From: Cerrena zonata
Lineage: Eukaryota > Basidiomycota > Agaricomycetes > Polyporales > Cerrenaceae
DNA: 64,000 nucleotides
NCBI GenBank assembly: GCA_038087015.1
Contig: JASBNA010000072.1
Coordinates: forward strand, 124,001-188,000
Direction of reading: 5' to 3'
Made by a program: the position numbers and the translations under genes. The notes under the pieces were generated by a model. It searched no databases. It was not told where the DNA came from and saw only the letters and a list, made by a program, of their open reading frames with translations. Position 1 is the first letter of the stretch; every line of letters starts with the position of its first letter. Shown here one piece after another: positions 19,627 to 33,057 of the stretch.

Positions 19627-21681
19627 ATGGTTCTTAAATCGACATCAGCAGGTAACGTTTCTGTGTACCAGGTTGCTGGTACCAATGTTTCCAGATCATT
19701 ACCAGATTGGATTGCTAAAAAGAGAAAGAGAGCTTTGAAGAATGATATTGACTATCAAAATCGTATAGAATTAATCCAGGATTTTGAATTTAGTGAAGCT
19801 TCTAATAGAATAAAAGTGACTCCAGATGGACAATACGCTATCGCCACTGGTACTTATAAACCACAGATGCACGTTTACGATTTTGCAAATTTATCTTTAA
19901 AGTTTGATAGACATACCGATTGTGAAAATGTTGATTTTTTAATATTGTCTAATGATTGGACTAAGTCGATTCATTTACAAAATGACAGATCAATAGAGTT
20001 TCAAACCAGAGGAGGTATTCATTATAGAACAAGAATTCCAAAGTTTGGTAGAGATATGACATATAACCCTGTAAATTGTGATTTAGTGGTTGGTGCATCA
20101 GGTAATGAATTATACAGATTAAATTTGGATCAAGGTAGATTTTTGAATCCTTACATTCTTGATACTGATCAGGGTGTCAACTCAGTAGATTTAAATCCCG
20201 TTCACGGTTTACTATGCGCCGGTCTTGAAGACGGTACCGTTGAATTTTGGGATCCAAGAAGTAGACAAAGAGCAGCTAAATTATTTGTTGCTGATCAACT
20301 TAGTGAATCAACTCAAGTTACTACTACTAAATTCAGAAACGATGGTTTAAATTTCGCATGTGGGACTTCTAGTGGACAATCATTAATCTACGATTTAAGA
20401 GCTTCCACCCCTTCTATAGTTAAGGATCAAGGATATGGATTTGAAATAAAGAAAATTATATGGTTAGATGAAAACTCTTCTGATTCAGATAAAATCTTAA
20501 CCAGTGATAAAAGAATTGCCAAGATTTGGGATCGTAATGATGGTAAAGCATTTGCTTCAATGGAACCAAGTGTTGACATTAATGATGTTGCATATGTTAA
20601 AGACTCTGGTATGTTCTTTATGGCAAATGAAGGTATACCTATGCATACTTATTATATTCCTAATTTAGGCCCAGCACCAAAATGGTGCTCATTCTTAGAT
20701 AATGTTACAGAAGAAATGGAAGAAAAACCATCTGATTCTGTATACTCTAATTACAGATTTATCACTAGAGATGAAGTTGGTAAGTTGAACTTAACTCACT
20801 TGATCGGTACTAAAGTTTTACGTTCATATATGCATGGTTTCTTTATTGATACTGAATTATTCGATAAGGTTAACTTAATTGCTAATCCTAATTCCTATAG
20901 AGACCAAAGAGATCGTGAAATTAGAAAGAAGATTGAAAAAGAAAGAGAATCAAGAATCAGATCTACTGGTGCTGTTTCTAATACTAAAATTAAAGTTAAT
21001 AAAGATTTGGCTTCAAGATTACAAGAAAGACAAGGAACTAATAATGCAGAAACTGTTATCAATGATGACCGTTTCAAAGAATTGTTCGAAAACCCAGAAT
21101 TCGCTGTTGATGAACAATCTCATGAATATAAACAACTTAACCCAGTCAAGGCCGAAAAAGATATTACTAAAACTCGTGGTTTGACTGCTGCCGAAGAATC
21201 AGATGAAGATAGATTGAAAGGATCACAAGACGAAGATGATTCAGAAAGCGACGAATCTTCATCTGAAGATGAAGAAACTAGAGAACAAAATAAGGAAAAG
21301 ATTCAAAAAGAAATGGAAAAATTGCGTCGTAGAAAAGAAGCTCAAGCGGAAACTAATAGATTTATGAATGAAATGAAAGAAGTTAAAGCAAATACCAACC
21401 CAGAAGAGAAATCTACCCAATCGTTTGACTCTCAAGTTAAAAAGATTAATAAAATCGCCAAAGATAAGGCATATGATAAAAATGATGCCAGATTACGTCG
21501 TCATGCTAGAGGTGAAGCTGAACTTACTTTTGTTCCTAAAAAACAACCAAAGAAACAAGTTAAATTCAAATCTGATCGTGATCAAGAAGAAGATCCAGAA
21601 GCAGCCGCAAATAAGGGAAGAACTAAACAACGATACGATGGCCGTAGAAGAGCATCTAGAAATGCCTTCCGTGGTATGTAA
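19627..21681 (+). CDS. ENP2: Enp2, WD40 protein of the small-subunit processome
   Basis: 684 residues. The N-terminus MVLKSTSAGNVSVYQVAGTNVSRSLPDW is characteristic of Enp2/NOL10. A WD40 propeller occupies residues about 45-350 (VDLNPVHGLLCAGLEDGTVEFWDPRSR). The NUC153-type region (FKELFENPEFAVDE) follows near 485. The C-terminus is charged and coiled-coil prone (acidic DEDDSESDESSSEDEE, then basic RRKEAQAETNRF and KKQPKKQVKFK). It acts in the nucleolus in 18S rRNA maturation and 40S assembly and is essential in yeast. Intact. Confidence 0.95.
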   Translation: MVLKSTSAGNVSVYQVAGTNVSRSLPDWIAKKRKRALKNDIDYQNRIELIQDFEFSEASNRIKVTPDGQYAIATGTYKPQMHVYDFANLSLKFDRHTDCENVDFLILSNDWTKSIHLQNDRSIEFQTRGGIHYRTRIPKFGRDMTYNPVNCDLVVGASGNELYRLNLDQGRFLNPYILDTDQGVNSVDLNPVHGLLCAGLEDGTVEFWDPRSRQRAAKLFVADQLSESTQVTTTKFRNDGLNFACGTSSGQSLIYDLRASTPSIVKDQGYGFEIKKIIWLDENSSDSDKILTSDKRIAKIWDRNDGKAFASMEPSVDINDVAYVKDSGMFFMANEGIPMHTYYIPNLGPAPKWCSFLDNVTEEMEEKPSDSVYSNYRFITRDEVGKLNLTHLIGTKVLRSYMHGFFIDTELFDKVNLIANPNSYRDQRDREIRKKIEKERESRIRSTGAVSNTKIKVNKDLASRLQERQGTNNAETVINDDRFKELFENPEFAVDEQSHEYKQLNPVKAEKDITKTRGLTAAEESDEDRLKGSQDEDDSESDESSSEDEETREQNKEKIQKEMEKLRRRKEAQAETNRFMNEMKEVKANTNPEEKSTQSFDSQVKKINKIAKDKAYDKNDARLRRHARGEAELTFVPKKQPKKQVKFKSDRDQEEDPEAAANKGRTKQRYDGRRRASRNAFRGM

Positions 21682-21754
21682 ATTAAGTTTCATATATAGA
21701 TATATAGTCATAATGTAATAAGAATTTTGTATACTACAAAAGAAATCGTATCGA

Positions 21755-21767
21755 GCACGACCTCATC
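21755..21767 (+). promoter_or_regulatory. GCACGACCTCATC element upstream of ISY1
   Basis: This 13-mer occurs identically upstream of DED1 (28635-28647), where the first ten bases recur inverted at 28679-28688. Read on the other strand it contains GATGAG, the core of the PAC ribosome-biogenesis motif. Its function is inferred only from this sharing. Confidence 0.4.
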
Positions 21768-21834
21768 CATAAATATTTGATAACATTTATAGAGACTTGA
21801 CCATAGTTAGACACTGGTTATAATTGCAAATACC

Positions 21835-22686
21835 ATGTCAAGGAATAAAGAGAAATCCCAGTCGGTGTTGCATAGGTACCAAGCACTTAAAGATGAAGAA
21901 GCTGGAGTTCTACAGTCAAATCCCAATTTAAGACCACGGAATGTTCAACTGGTCAAATCATTACCTCAAGCTGAAAAATGGAGAAGTACTTTAATAACGG
22001 AAATATCAGTTAAACTTACCCGACTCAATAACCCCGACTTGAATGATTATCAAATAAGAGACATAAATGATGAAGTAAATAAACATTTTCGGGAGAAAAG
22101 GGCATGGGAATATCATATAGTCAGCTTGGGAGGACCTGACTATTCAACTTTTCACAATAATATAACGGCATCAAAAACTGGGATTGAAGTGAACGGGTAT
22201 AGATACTTTGGTCGAGCAAGGGACTTGCCTGATGTTAAAGATGTGCTACAGGCTCGAAGCTTACAAAGAAAAGCTCAAGAATCGAAGAAGGACAAAGCTT
22301 CAGAAGAGAAAAGAATATTGAAGGAAAGGTCAAGTCGGATAACGTCTGATTATTATGGGTTTTATGATGAACGTGGTAAAAACACGGAATATAGTATTCC
22401 AACTGCAGACGATATAATAAACGAAGTTAATGATGCTTTAGGGAAAACAATTGTCGATCCAATTCGACCTTTGAACAGTAGGCCCTTAAAGTCTGTTGAT
22501 CGAGATGATGATTTACTCGAGTTTGAAAGAAAGGTGAAGAGACAAATACAGAAACTGAGTACAGACCAAGAAACCAAGTATCTGACAATTGATTTCGACA
22601 ATCTACCCACTAATGAGAAGGTATCTAAATGGTTAGTTGATAAGAAGAAACAAGAGCTCATGGAAAGACTTGGAATTAAAAAGTAA
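21835..22686 (+). CDS. ISY1: Isy1, NineTeen-complex splicing factor
   Basis: 283 residues. The N-terminus (MSRNKEKSQSVLHRYQALKDEEAGV) and the block RPRNVQLVKSLPQAEKWRSTLITEIS, then LNDYQIRDINDEVNKHFREKRAWEYHIVSLGGPDY, are diagnostic of Isy1. The rest is charged and helical. Isy1 joins the Prp19-associated complex and helps keep the active spliceosome accurate after the first step. The same window carries U6 snRNA and a PPIL3-type cyclophilin, also splicing components, though unlinked as an operon. It is convergent with PNC1 across 52 bp. Confidence 0.95.
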   Translation: MSRNKEKSQSVLHRYQALKDEEAGVLQSNPNLRPRNVQLVKSLPQAEKWRSTLITEISVKLTRLNNPDLNDYQIRDINDEVNKHFREKRAWEYHIVSLGGPDYSTFHNNITASKTGIEVNGYRYFGRARDLPDVKDVLQARSLQRKAQESKKDKASEEKRILKERSSRITSDYYGFYDERGKNTEYSIPTADDIINEVNDALGKTIVDPIRPLNSRPLKSVDRDDDLLEFERKVKRQIQKLSTDQETKYLTIDFDNLPTNEKVSKWLVDKKKQELMERLGIKK

Positions 22687-22738
22687 CTTGCATTAGAAAC
22701 ATGAAATTCATAATAACTTAAGTAAAAATATAAAACGC

Positions 22739-23440
22739 TTATTCGAGTAAGTTCTTAAGGTCATTTCGGCTTATAATTTTGACCCCACCTTCAGTATAAG
22801 CTAAATCAGTTTTATTGATATTCTCGGGACTAACACTCTTAGTATAATCTTTCAAAACGTAGGTATTAAAGCCAGAAGCCAGACAATCGATGGCAGAGTT
22901 TAGCACACAGTAATCATACGCAATCCCCACGAAAACAACATCAGTAATCGAGAGATTTTTCAATTGATCTTCTATTTCAGTCTTATGTAACTTCCACGAG
23001 TCTTTGAAGCATGAATAGTATTCACGGTCTTGTAAATAGCCTTTTCTCACAACAAATCTCGGAATATTTGGATCAATTTGATTGAAAAGTCCTAAAAACA
23101 GCGGGTCAATCGAGGCACCCAATGAATTCTGGATACAATGATCGGGCCAAACAACTTGCTTTTGAGTTTTTATATTCCCATGTTCGTCTTTCTCGCCAGT
23201 TGGATGCTCAAAGGCTAATTCACTAAACGGTTCAACTCCATGTTGGGAAGCAAATGAGCAATGATTGGCTGGATGCCAGTCTTGGGTTGCAAATATAGCA
23301 TTCCATTTATATTTTTGAGTGTCCAAAAGATCATTTATCAAAGGAATGATGGACCTTCCTTCTGCCACTGCTAACGAGCCTTGAGATGGTAAAAAGTCCT
23401 CTTGTAAGTCAACAACGACCAATGCAGTTTTTCTAGTCAT
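22739..23440 (-). CDS. PNC1: Nicotinamidase
   Basis: 233 residues, isochorismatase-like hydrolase. Visible are the catalytic Asp in ALVVVDLQEDFL, the metal-binding DWHPANHCSFASQH, the Lys region and the catalytic Cys in VGIAYDYCVLNSA. It converts nicotinamide to nicotinate in the NAD+ salvage pathway and so relieves sirtuin inhibition. The NAD kinase at 28.8 kb acts further along the same cofactor pathway. The family length (about 216) fits. Intact. Confidence 0.96.
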   Translation of the reverse strand: MTRKTALVVVDLQEDFLPSQGSLAVAEGRSIIPLINDLLDTQKYKWNAIFATQDWHPANHCSFASQHGVEPFSELAFEHPTGEKDEHGNIKTQKQVVWPDHCIQNSLGASIDPLFLGLFNQIDPNIPRFVVRKGYLQDREYYSCFKDSWKLHKTEIEDQLKNLSITDVVFVGIAYDYCVLNSAIDCLASGFNTYVLKDYTKSVSPENINKTDLAYTEGGVKIISRNDLKNLLE

Positions 23441-23619
23441 TGCTCAAAGCAGTAAACAACTATGGGATGAGCTTTTTCGACTGGGTATAAAGATATTCTG
23501 ACCTAATTTTTTTTTAATGACTTGACGCGATAAGGTCATTTTAAGCCAATTTTTCACTGAACTTTTTACAAAGAGACACGGTAGATTGAATTATATTACA
23601 AAAGTACATAAAAGAGGTA

Positions 23620-24768
23620 TTATATTTCTCTGTTGTCGGGATCTGTAACGTCGTTTTTCCAGGATCCCAGAAAACGGTGATCGACATAAGCCATAGGATC
23701 ATTGGAAGACTTGGAGCCCATGTGCCCAACGTTAGGACTAAACGACGTTATTGGCAAGACCAATACATCGTCAATACCAATTGGCATTGTCATACCGGTG
23801 AAAGTTTTCCAGGAGATTATTTCGTCGAACTTTTTGTTTTCATAATTTTCAGCTGGTTGCAAAATCATATTCATGTAAAGGAAGACATAGTCCGTGAAAA
23901 TACCTGGACCAGTCCAGTTCATTATATCACCGCCTTCGTCTTTGCCCAAGACCTTACGTAATTGACCTTTCGATTCTCTTTCTAAGGTCAACTCTGTAAT
24001 CTTTGCAATTAATTCTCTTAACATTGGATGACCTTTCTTAGCTTGAATAGTCCATTGACAAAATTGGATTCGTTTAGCATACCAGTCGGCCCAATCAGGC
24101 CTATCAGGATCAGCTTCAATCCCAATAACAAGACCAGCATTATTTGGCTTATCGTATAAAGTTTCATTCGCAGATAGCCAAGTATCAATCGGCTTAAGTG
24201 AGACAGTATCAATATCGGAATACACCCCACCTCTAGCAAATAAAATTAAATATCTAAAGAAATCTGCTTTCAAAATGTTATGAGGCATGATATTATAAGC
24301 TTTAGCAACATCTGGGACAGTCTCATAGAGATGATTGATAAGTTCATGACATTGCTCATCAGGTAAGACGTAGTGCTTATATCCGTCATTCACATTTTCC
24401 CATGTTTGTTGAAATTTGTTATAATTAGAAGGGAATGAGGCATCTCCAACTTTAACCTTCCAAGTCTGCCAAATGTTCTTAGGGAATGATTTCTTTGGTT
24501 CATATGGAAATTGGTATGATAATTGTTGTCGCACCGTAGACAACGGTTCTAAAGAAGCTTTATGGTTTGGATTAAATTTAAATCCTGTAGTTTTCCAATT
24601 AGAAACTTTTTCGAGTTCACTTTCAAGTTGTAATTGGTTTGATTGAAATTCGGTTTTGGTTGAAGAAGATCGGGAGAGAGAAAATGATCTGGTAAACACA
24701 AGAAATAGATACCCTAGAACAATCAATGCGATTATAACTCTGCCTTTCCTGCTTGTTATTATTCCCAT
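23620..24768 (-). CDS. OCH1: Initiating alpha-1,6-mannosyltransferase of the Golgi
   Basis: 382 residues, type II membrane protein. It has a short cytosolic N-terminus (MGIITSRKGR), a membrane anchor (VIIALIVLGYLFLVF, residues about 11-25) and a lumenal glycosyltransferase 32 domain. That domain has KNIWQTWKV, then FRYLILFARGGVYSDIDTVSL with the DxD metal motif. It adds the first alpha-1,6-mannose that starts the N-glycan outer chain in the cis-Golgi. HOC1 is a close paralogue; the order next to DED1, NAD kinase and GDA1 favours OCH1. GDA1 at 31 kb supports the same Golgi mannosylation. Confidence 0.88.
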   Translation of the reverse strand: MGIITSRKGRVIIALIVLGYLFLVFTRSFSLSRSSSTKTEFQSNQLQLESELEKVSNWKTTGFKFNPNHKASLEPLSTVRQQLSYQFPYEPKKSFPKNIWQTWKVKVGDASFPSNYNKFQQTWENVNDGYKHYVLPDEQCHELINHLYETVPDVAKAYNIMPHNILKADFFRYLILFARGGVYSDIDTVSLKPIDTWLSANETLYDKPNNAGLVIGIEADPDRPDWADWYAKRIQFCQWTIQAKKGHPMLRELIAKITELTLERESKGQLRKVLGKDEGGDIMNWTGPGIFTDYVFLYMNMILQPAENYENKKFDEIISWKTFTGMTMPIGIDDVLVLPITSFSPNVGHMGSKSSNDPMAYVDHRFLGSWKNDVTDPDNREI

Positions 24769-26306
24769 TTTTCACCTCAAGGACGATTTGTGAATATTTA
24801 GATAGGTGGTATTAAAAGGTAAGCACTCTTGCTTATCACAGTATTCAAAATTGGAAATGGCAAGTCGCGTTCTTATATTATCTAACCTTGATAACTCTTA
24901 AGCTCGATAGATGAAAGAAAGAATGCTTGTATTTACTTTCGTTCAATTGAAATCATAAGACACGAAGTCTATTGAGAATCGAAAAAAATTTCGAAAACGG
25001 GACTCACAAAAAAAAAAAGGATCATGTCGACAAACCAATCAATGTTTTTTGCCAAAGAAAACTAGGCTTTATTGATAAGGTTGGTTTATGAGCTTATAGC
25101 TCATTAAGGTAATAAGTAGGCGCTACACTTATTTATAATAAAATAATAATATATAATTAAACTATATAAATAAAACTATATTACACTTGCATTTTAAAGA
25201 TGCATTTCATTAATTGAACAAACAAATTGGGTTAATTCCAACGTCCAATCTTATGAATAACAATTGAATTTTCCTGTCCTCTTTCAAATAAATAAAAAAG
25301 AACTAGAAAATCACGTAGAAATAAATAATAATAATGATAAACAAAAAAAAAAACAAAAGAAGACCTTGCCAAACAAGTTGATAAAAAAACAAATCAAAAG
25401 ATAACGAACTATGAAAATCAAATTATATCTTCTAATTCGATAAATTCCATCTTTATTCGTCTTTGTTTGTCTTATTTTTCAATTTTATTCTTCTTTTTCT
25501 TTTACCTTAATTTATTTTTTTAAAAGATAATTCATTTTTCAACAAACTTCTAATATTCTTCTTCTAAATCTATTCTCTTTTTTTTTTCTCTAATTCAACT
25601 GTAAGCCTCTTGAAATTAAAAACTGGCCATGAAAAAATCGAGGACTTGGAAAAAAGCAATGGAAATTCAAAAAACTAACACTTGAAACAACGGACGAAAT
25701 CAAACTAAACAGAAACTCCATGAGAAATTGAACAAAAAAAAGGAAATAAATTTTTATAATCCGACACAATAACAATAATAATAATAATAATATAAGCAAA
25801 GAATAATATTAACAGGAAATTTGGGAAAAATGAATTGAATGATGAAATCTATGACATGCGTAAGGTAAAACAAAAATTAGAAAACAATAATAACTTAGAA
25901 AGATAAGAAAAACGTTAACAATAATCAAACGATAATAAAAAAAAGCAATGAATATGTGAATGCAAAATCAATCTTGGAATAAATATGGAAAATGATTCAA
26001 AATTAAATGAATTGAAACTTGTTTATGAAAGGAATTATCTATAACTTTATCAAAAGACCAAATAACTTCCCTTAATACTTATTTCTAAAAATCTTTTGGT
26101 CTATTTTTGTTTATTTCTTTCTTTTTGATCTTAACGAAAAAGATTGTGACCTTGGGGAAATATTAATAAAATGCATAAAAGTAAAACAATAACAAAAAAA
26201 AAGGATAGGAAATGCAAACGTAAAAATTTAACTTAAAGATAGAGATAAAAATAAAAAAATAACGGTGGTGAATTTTTAAAAAAAAGGTGAACTTTTTTCT
26301 AATAGA
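24769..26306. other. 1.5-kb AT-rich spacer between OCH1 start and DED1 end
   Basis: Very AT-rich with many A- and T-tracts. No frame of note: the few short ones are low-complexity. It holds the OCH1 promoter and the 3' UTR of DED1. GATAAG motifs occur several times. No tRNA or snRNA signature is seen. A long DED1 3' UTR would explain part of it. Confidence 0.4.
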
Positions 26307-28237
<1,931 letters not shown>

Positions 28238-28771
28238 ATTTCAACCTATTTTTTTATATTTCCACTAAACTTTTCAAATAAAACTCTGTATAAAACAGTA
28301 TATCAGCGAGATATATAACTTAATATATATACTTCTAAAGGAACAAGTAGGGTCTTTAAACTAAAGAGATAAAGAAAGTTTCAAACGAAAAAAAAAAATT
28401 CTACAAAAAAAAAGGGTAGAGACACCTGAAGGCGAATATCATTTTTTATAAAACTACTGAAGGACCAAAAAGAAAAAAAGACAAAAAAAACCAAATTATC
28501 ACCAAAAACAAAAAAAAACCCGTGAAAAAACAAAAAAAACACATAAAAATTTTTACCTCGCTCAAAAAGAAAAGGGCAAAAGGGCAAAAAAAGAAAAAAA
28601 ATTGATAGAAATTGGTCTCACGCCTTACAAACGCGCACGACCTCATCAAAAAGCGACAATTTCATCAGAATTGGCGCAGAGGTCGTGCACTGGGGCAAAG
28701 GCCACTACTTGGTGTACGGGCGTGGTGTGATGAGTAATGGTGACATGTATTGATAGCAGGGTATGTACAGA
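28238..28771. promoter_or_regulatory. DED1 upstream region with paired GCACGACCTC elements and a Rap1-like site
   Basis: Contains long A-tracts (28390-28600). GCACGACCTCATC lies at 28635-28647, GCACGACCTC recurs inverted at 28679-28688, and the Rap1/telomere-like GGTGTACGGGCGT is at 28711-28723. It serves as the DED1 promoter and the 3' flank of the NAD kinase gene. Confidence 0.5.
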
Positions 28772-30741
28772 TTAAGGCTGATAGTTGGGTTGTGGAGAGA
28801 TGGTGATGCCGTCGGTTTCGGTGGAGGTGGCAGAAGAGTTTCGAGAAGGAGCAGTGTCGTACAGGGCCAATCGTGCGTTTGGATGGGCGTAGTACTCCCG
28901 ATCATCGAATGCCCCAAACGAGGTGAGGTTGTTGGTGGGAGGAGGAGTGTTTAGTCCGCCACCGGGACTGGGAATGAATGGGTCGTCCTCGTATTCTTTG
29001 TAGTGGTCGTAGTCTTCTTCTTCGTAGTCGTCTTCTCGTATCGTCTTGTCGGATCATCGAATGGGTGATTTGGTAGAGTGCTTACGCTTGAATCGGTATA
29101 GTTACTTTCTCTTCTGGGATGACTTTCATGACGGTATTGCTCATCTTCTAATTCTTCATCGTCGTCTTCGTCATCGTAATTGATATCGTAGTCTTCTTCT
29201 TGTTGACCGCCGCCACCGCCACGATTCAATTGTTCTAATGTAGAGTCATTGCCGATTCGATCTTTATTTGGACCCGAAAGCAAATGAGTGAAAGGCTTCT
29301 GCTGTTCTCTAGCATTCCAGTTTAGATTTCGACTAACACTATCGATGTATTCTGTTTTCGATGATATGACTGTAGGGAATGGGAATGGTGATGCTTGAAT
29401 AGTAACATAATCTCCTTTATCCAATTCTGTACGAACTTTACCATCGAATGACGCCCATGCGGTTGATCTACTTAATTCTGGGACTTTAACTTTTAAAAAC
29501 ATTCCATCGGGTAATAAAATTGGCCTGAATGATAAAGTATGAGGACAAATAGGAGTAACACTGATTGCACTAACCCCAGGATGAACCAAAGAGCCTCCTG
29601 CTGATAACGAATATGCAGTTGACCCCGTTGGAGTGGCTATAATTAAACCGTCGGCTTGAGCCACCGTCAAGAGTGATCCATCTCCGTATAATTCCAATTG
29701 TGTTACATAAGGTGAAGGACCACGATCAATGACTAATTCATTTAATACTTGTTGCTCACAAACTAACTTCCCATTTGCTTTATGAACTCTGCAAGTAAAC
29801 CTCATTCTTAAATATGCTCTAACTCCTGATTCTAAAACATTCGACATTCTTTTTCTAAATTGTTCAAATTCAAAATTGGTTAAAAACCCCAACAGTCCTA
29901 ATGCAAATGAAATAACCGGTGGAACTATTCTTTGAAATAAATTACTAACAAATAACACTGTACCATCACCACCTAACGTAACTACCAAATCAATTTTTTC
30001 GGGATTTTTTAAAGCAAATTTTTTATCCCAATACTTTAGTAATTTATTAGTTTTATTGGGATAGCTTTTCTTCAAGCTTTCCACATCAAATCTTTTCAGT
30101 TTTTCTAAATGTTTATCAACATAAACTATAATATCTCGATCTCTAGTGAAAAACCATTCAACAGCTTCTCTAGTAAGATAGGTTAATGAATTATCTCTTG
30201 CCTTGGTGACAATCATTATTGCTTTAACATCTAGTTGAATCGTGGCCTTTGATAAACTTTTCGCCAACATCCTAACTCCATTAGCGGTCTCTGCTAATTC
30301 TGTATGCAGTTTAACAGATCTTAAATCATCATTACCCAATTTTGATAATACTTTATTTGAAGCCCTTCTTTGTTTAATCTGATCACAATGAAGTTTATTA
30401 TGAATCATTGGTTGATCTCTATGAATTGAATTATTTGGACTACCGATACCTCCATTATTATTTCCTCCTTGTCTTGATGAATATCCAAGGACTTTTCGAT
30501 GCCTTCTATTTTTTTGGCTTATATCTATTGGGGTCCCCGATATGTCTTCCAGTTGATCGGTTTTCAATGGAGTCAAAGGGGCTGGTGCTTCAATATGACT
30601 GTTAACTGGTGAAAGTCCTGATTTATTACTCATATTAAGTGATGATAATGACTGTGTTATTTCATCAAGTTTGTCAGAGTTGCAATCCTTATGCTTTTCT
30701 AGTTGGCTTGTCAATTGACTTTTATGTGGTTGGTCAGACAT
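28772..30741 (-). CDS. UTR1: ATP-NAD(H) kinase, Utr1/Yef1 type, with a frameshift near the C-terminus
   Basis: The first frame encodes 596 residues from the ATG at 30741. The kinase domain (about 180-470) has the GGDG nucleotide motif (LVVTLGGDGTVLFVS), then PSPYVTQLELY and TPTGSTAYSLSAGGSLVHP. It phosphorylates NAD+ or NADH to the NADP form. The acidic tail (YDDEDDDEELEDEQ) is followed by a Thr/Lys-rich stretch that looks out of frame. From about 29050 down, the next frame gives EDDYEEEDYDHYKEYEDDPFIPSPGGG and stays open to a stop at 28772-28774. One missing base at about 29035-29055 would restore a single frame of 656 residues. The catalytic domain is intact. Confidence 0.88.
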
Positions 30742-31275
30742 TGTTCACTCAATTGTAGCTATTTTCCTTGTAATGATAAGCTTCTTTTGCTTGCTCAAAT
30801 ATTCACCGTTTCTTCTCAGCGATTTGCCTTCTTGTTTTTTTCACCTACCTATTTTAATGTCTTCTCTAATTGGCAAGCAGAGTGAAGGAAGAGTTAACAA
30901 CAATTCAATCGCCTTTAGATTAAAAGGATACTTCAAGGAAAGAGATGGGACACGAGGAGTTGTACAGAGGATTTTGGGTATTTTAAATATTGGGTTACTT
31001 TTTCCACTGTCGTTTTTTGCCGTTTTTTTTTTTCTTTAGTGGATTTTTTTTTTTTTTTTGTTTCCACCTTCGGCTCTCATTTATCACGTAAATTACCTAG
31101 TTGAGCTTTCTCCGATGAAACTCCGTATTACAATCAAGTTCTATTACCATAGAGTCCGTACAAGACTGTCCAATCAAGTCTGTACAAGAGTGTACAATTG
31201 AATCCGTACTACAATCACGTATTACAATTTGATGGCACATTGAATAGAAAAAGAGTTTATATTAATTAGTTTAGA
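30742..31275. repeat. Spacer between NAD kinase and GDA1 with short degenerate repeats
   Basis: Holds the NAD kinase promoter and the GDA1 3' end. T-tracts lie at 31020-31060. From about 31138 to 31236 there are imperfect repeats of the type GTCCGTACAAGACTGT / GTCTGTACAAGAGTGT / TCCGTACTACAATC. No gene is seen. Confidence 0.55.
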
Positions 31276-33057
31276 TTAAGCATTTGTAGTTTCTTTAATT
31301 CTGCATTTCCAATTACCATTAGATTTATCTAATAAAGGTAATGAAGCACCCAAGCACCAACCCAATTCATTATTATCGATAGTTTTAGCGGTTCTTAATT
31401 CACGGTGTAAAGGAATGTCGTAACCGGTATGCAACATAGCAGTAATGAAGGATAAATCCAAGCACCATTGAGGCTCTTCATTTAATTGTTTAACATGGTC
31501 ATCCAAAAGAACTTCTTTCCATAATTGATCACCATTACAAACAACTTTAGCCAAATCAGATAATTCTTCCACGGTGAAAGAAGAAGGGAACCCAAGAGGA
31601 TTGGTACGATCATAGAAGAAGGAAAAAACGTACATATCTTGATTTTTCCTAATGGTTTTAGTTAAAGAAGGTTGGTGGACACCATTAAAGGAACAAGGTT
31701 TTTGAGTACATTCAGCATCTTTATTCAAAACTTGTTCAGCTAAGAATCTACATTGAGCACCACTAGCAACAGAAGGACCTTTGAAATTAACCAAGTAAAT
31801 TTCATCGTCACTAATATCAACTTGGACATTTTCAGCAGTAACACCAGGAGGGATACAAGGGTTATTAATTGAAATGGTTGCTTTTGCATCTTTAGCAGCA
31901 TCTTTATTATTGATTTTACTATTTTTCAATTCTTTATTATTTTGTAAAGCAGCTTTAACAATAAGAGAATTAATTTTATTTCTAGCTTGCATTAAACCAT
32001 AACCCAAATGACTAAATTGATACAAGGTAAATTTATGATCCCCAAAAGTAAAATCATATTTATGTTCACCTTCCACCATTTTTTCATTATTACCAAATTC
32101 TGGTTCAAAAACAATTTGAGTTGAACCACCACCTAAATCAAAAACTGCAGCGGTTGGAACTTTTTCTTCGTTACCAATATTACCCAAAAGATAATTTGCA
32201 GTAACCCAAGCGAAAACCCCTTCTAAAGAACCATCCAAGATAGAAATACCATCACCTTCAACAACTGCAAATGGATAGTCATTTTCTAAATGAGATCTAA
32301 TTTCCTTCAAGATATTATCTGATTTTTCTTTACCTAATAAACGTAAACCAGCGGTTGCTTTAACTGATACAGGAGTACAACCTTGTTTATCCTTTGGAAC
32401 AGTTTCCATGGCTGTTTTCAATAAAGGATCTAAAGATGCAGCAGCACCTTTAGTATCAGTATCAAAGCTAGATAAACCAGGTTTTAACATTTCAAATTTT
32501 TCACTCAATAAAACTGGAGGAGATTTACAAGTATTAAATTCATAAACATGAACACGAGAACCAGTTGAACCAGCATCAATCATTACAACGTAATCAACTT
32601 GGTTACAATCTTCAGAAGGTTTTTGTTTTTCATTAGATAAAGGCTTACCAGCTTGTTCTCCATTTGATAAAGGTTTACCAACTTGTTTTTCATTAGAAGG
32701 AGAATTCGAAGTTGCTTTATCAGCCATAATTTTTGGTTTTGAATCATCTTTAAAAGGCTTTGATTCCGGTTTCTTTTTTGGTTGAGCATATGGAGGTTCT
32801 GAACCAGCTTTATGAGGAGTGTTACCTTGTAAAGTGTTTGAATCTGGATTCATATCAGAATCCAAAGCATTATCAATGATTTTATTATCTTGTGGTTGAC
32901 CTATTCTTGTATGATCAGAAGCATCAGGGTGAGAAATTGGTTTAACTCTTTGTAATTGATCTCCAAGCGAATGTTGAGACGAAGCGAAAAAGAGAATGAC
33001 TGAGAATATAGCAAATACTGCCACTATAACACGGATGTTACGAGTTGATATCATCAT
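31276..33057 (-). CDS. GDA1: Golgi guanosine diphosphatase
   Basis: 593 residues, GDA1/CD39 nucleotidase family. It has an N-terminal signal anchor ([16 protein letters not shown], about 9-24). A Lys/Ser/Pro stem follows, containing three near-repeats of the GKPLSNEKQ type (about 120-147). The apyrase regions are [40 protein letters not shown] and [15 protein letters not shown]. It converts GDP to GMP in the Golgi lumen, allowing exchange for GDP-mannose, the donor used by OCH1. The C-terminal half has paired cysteines. The extra repeated stem is longer than in S. cerevisiae Gda1 (518 residues). Confidence 0.95.
   Translation of the reverse strand: MMISTRNIRVIVAVFAIFSVILFFASSQHSLGDQLQRVKPISHPDASDHTRIGQPQDNKIIDNALDSDMNPDSNTLQGNTPHKAGSEPPYAQPKKKPESKPFKDDSKPKIMADKATSNSPSNEKQVGKPLSNGEQAGKPLSNEKQKPSEDCNQVDYVVMIDAGSTGSRVHVYEFNTCKSPPVLLSEKFEMLKPGLSSFDTDTKGAAASLDPLLKTAMETVPKDKQGCTPVSVKATAGLRLLGKEKSDNILKEIRSHLENDYPFAVVEGDGISILDGSLEGVFAWVTANYLLGNIGNEEKVPTAAVFDLGGGSTQIVFEPEFGNNEKMVEGEHKYDFTFGDHKFTLYQFSHLGYGLMQARNKINSLIVKAALQNNKELKNSKINNKDAAKDAKATISINNPCIPPGVTAENVQVDISDDEIYLVNFKGPSVASGAQCRFLAEQVLNKDAECTQKPCSFNGVHQPSLTKTIRKNQDMYVFSFFYDRTNPLGFPSSFTVEELSDLAKVVCNGDQLWKEVLLDDHVKQLNEEPQWCLDLSFITAMLHTGYDIPLHRELRTAKTIDNNELGWCLGASLPLLDKSNGNWKCRIKETTNA

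Noticed and set aside
28711..28723. Interstitial telomere repeat
   Set aside because: Only a single 13-base Rap1-like match, not a tandem telomeric unit.
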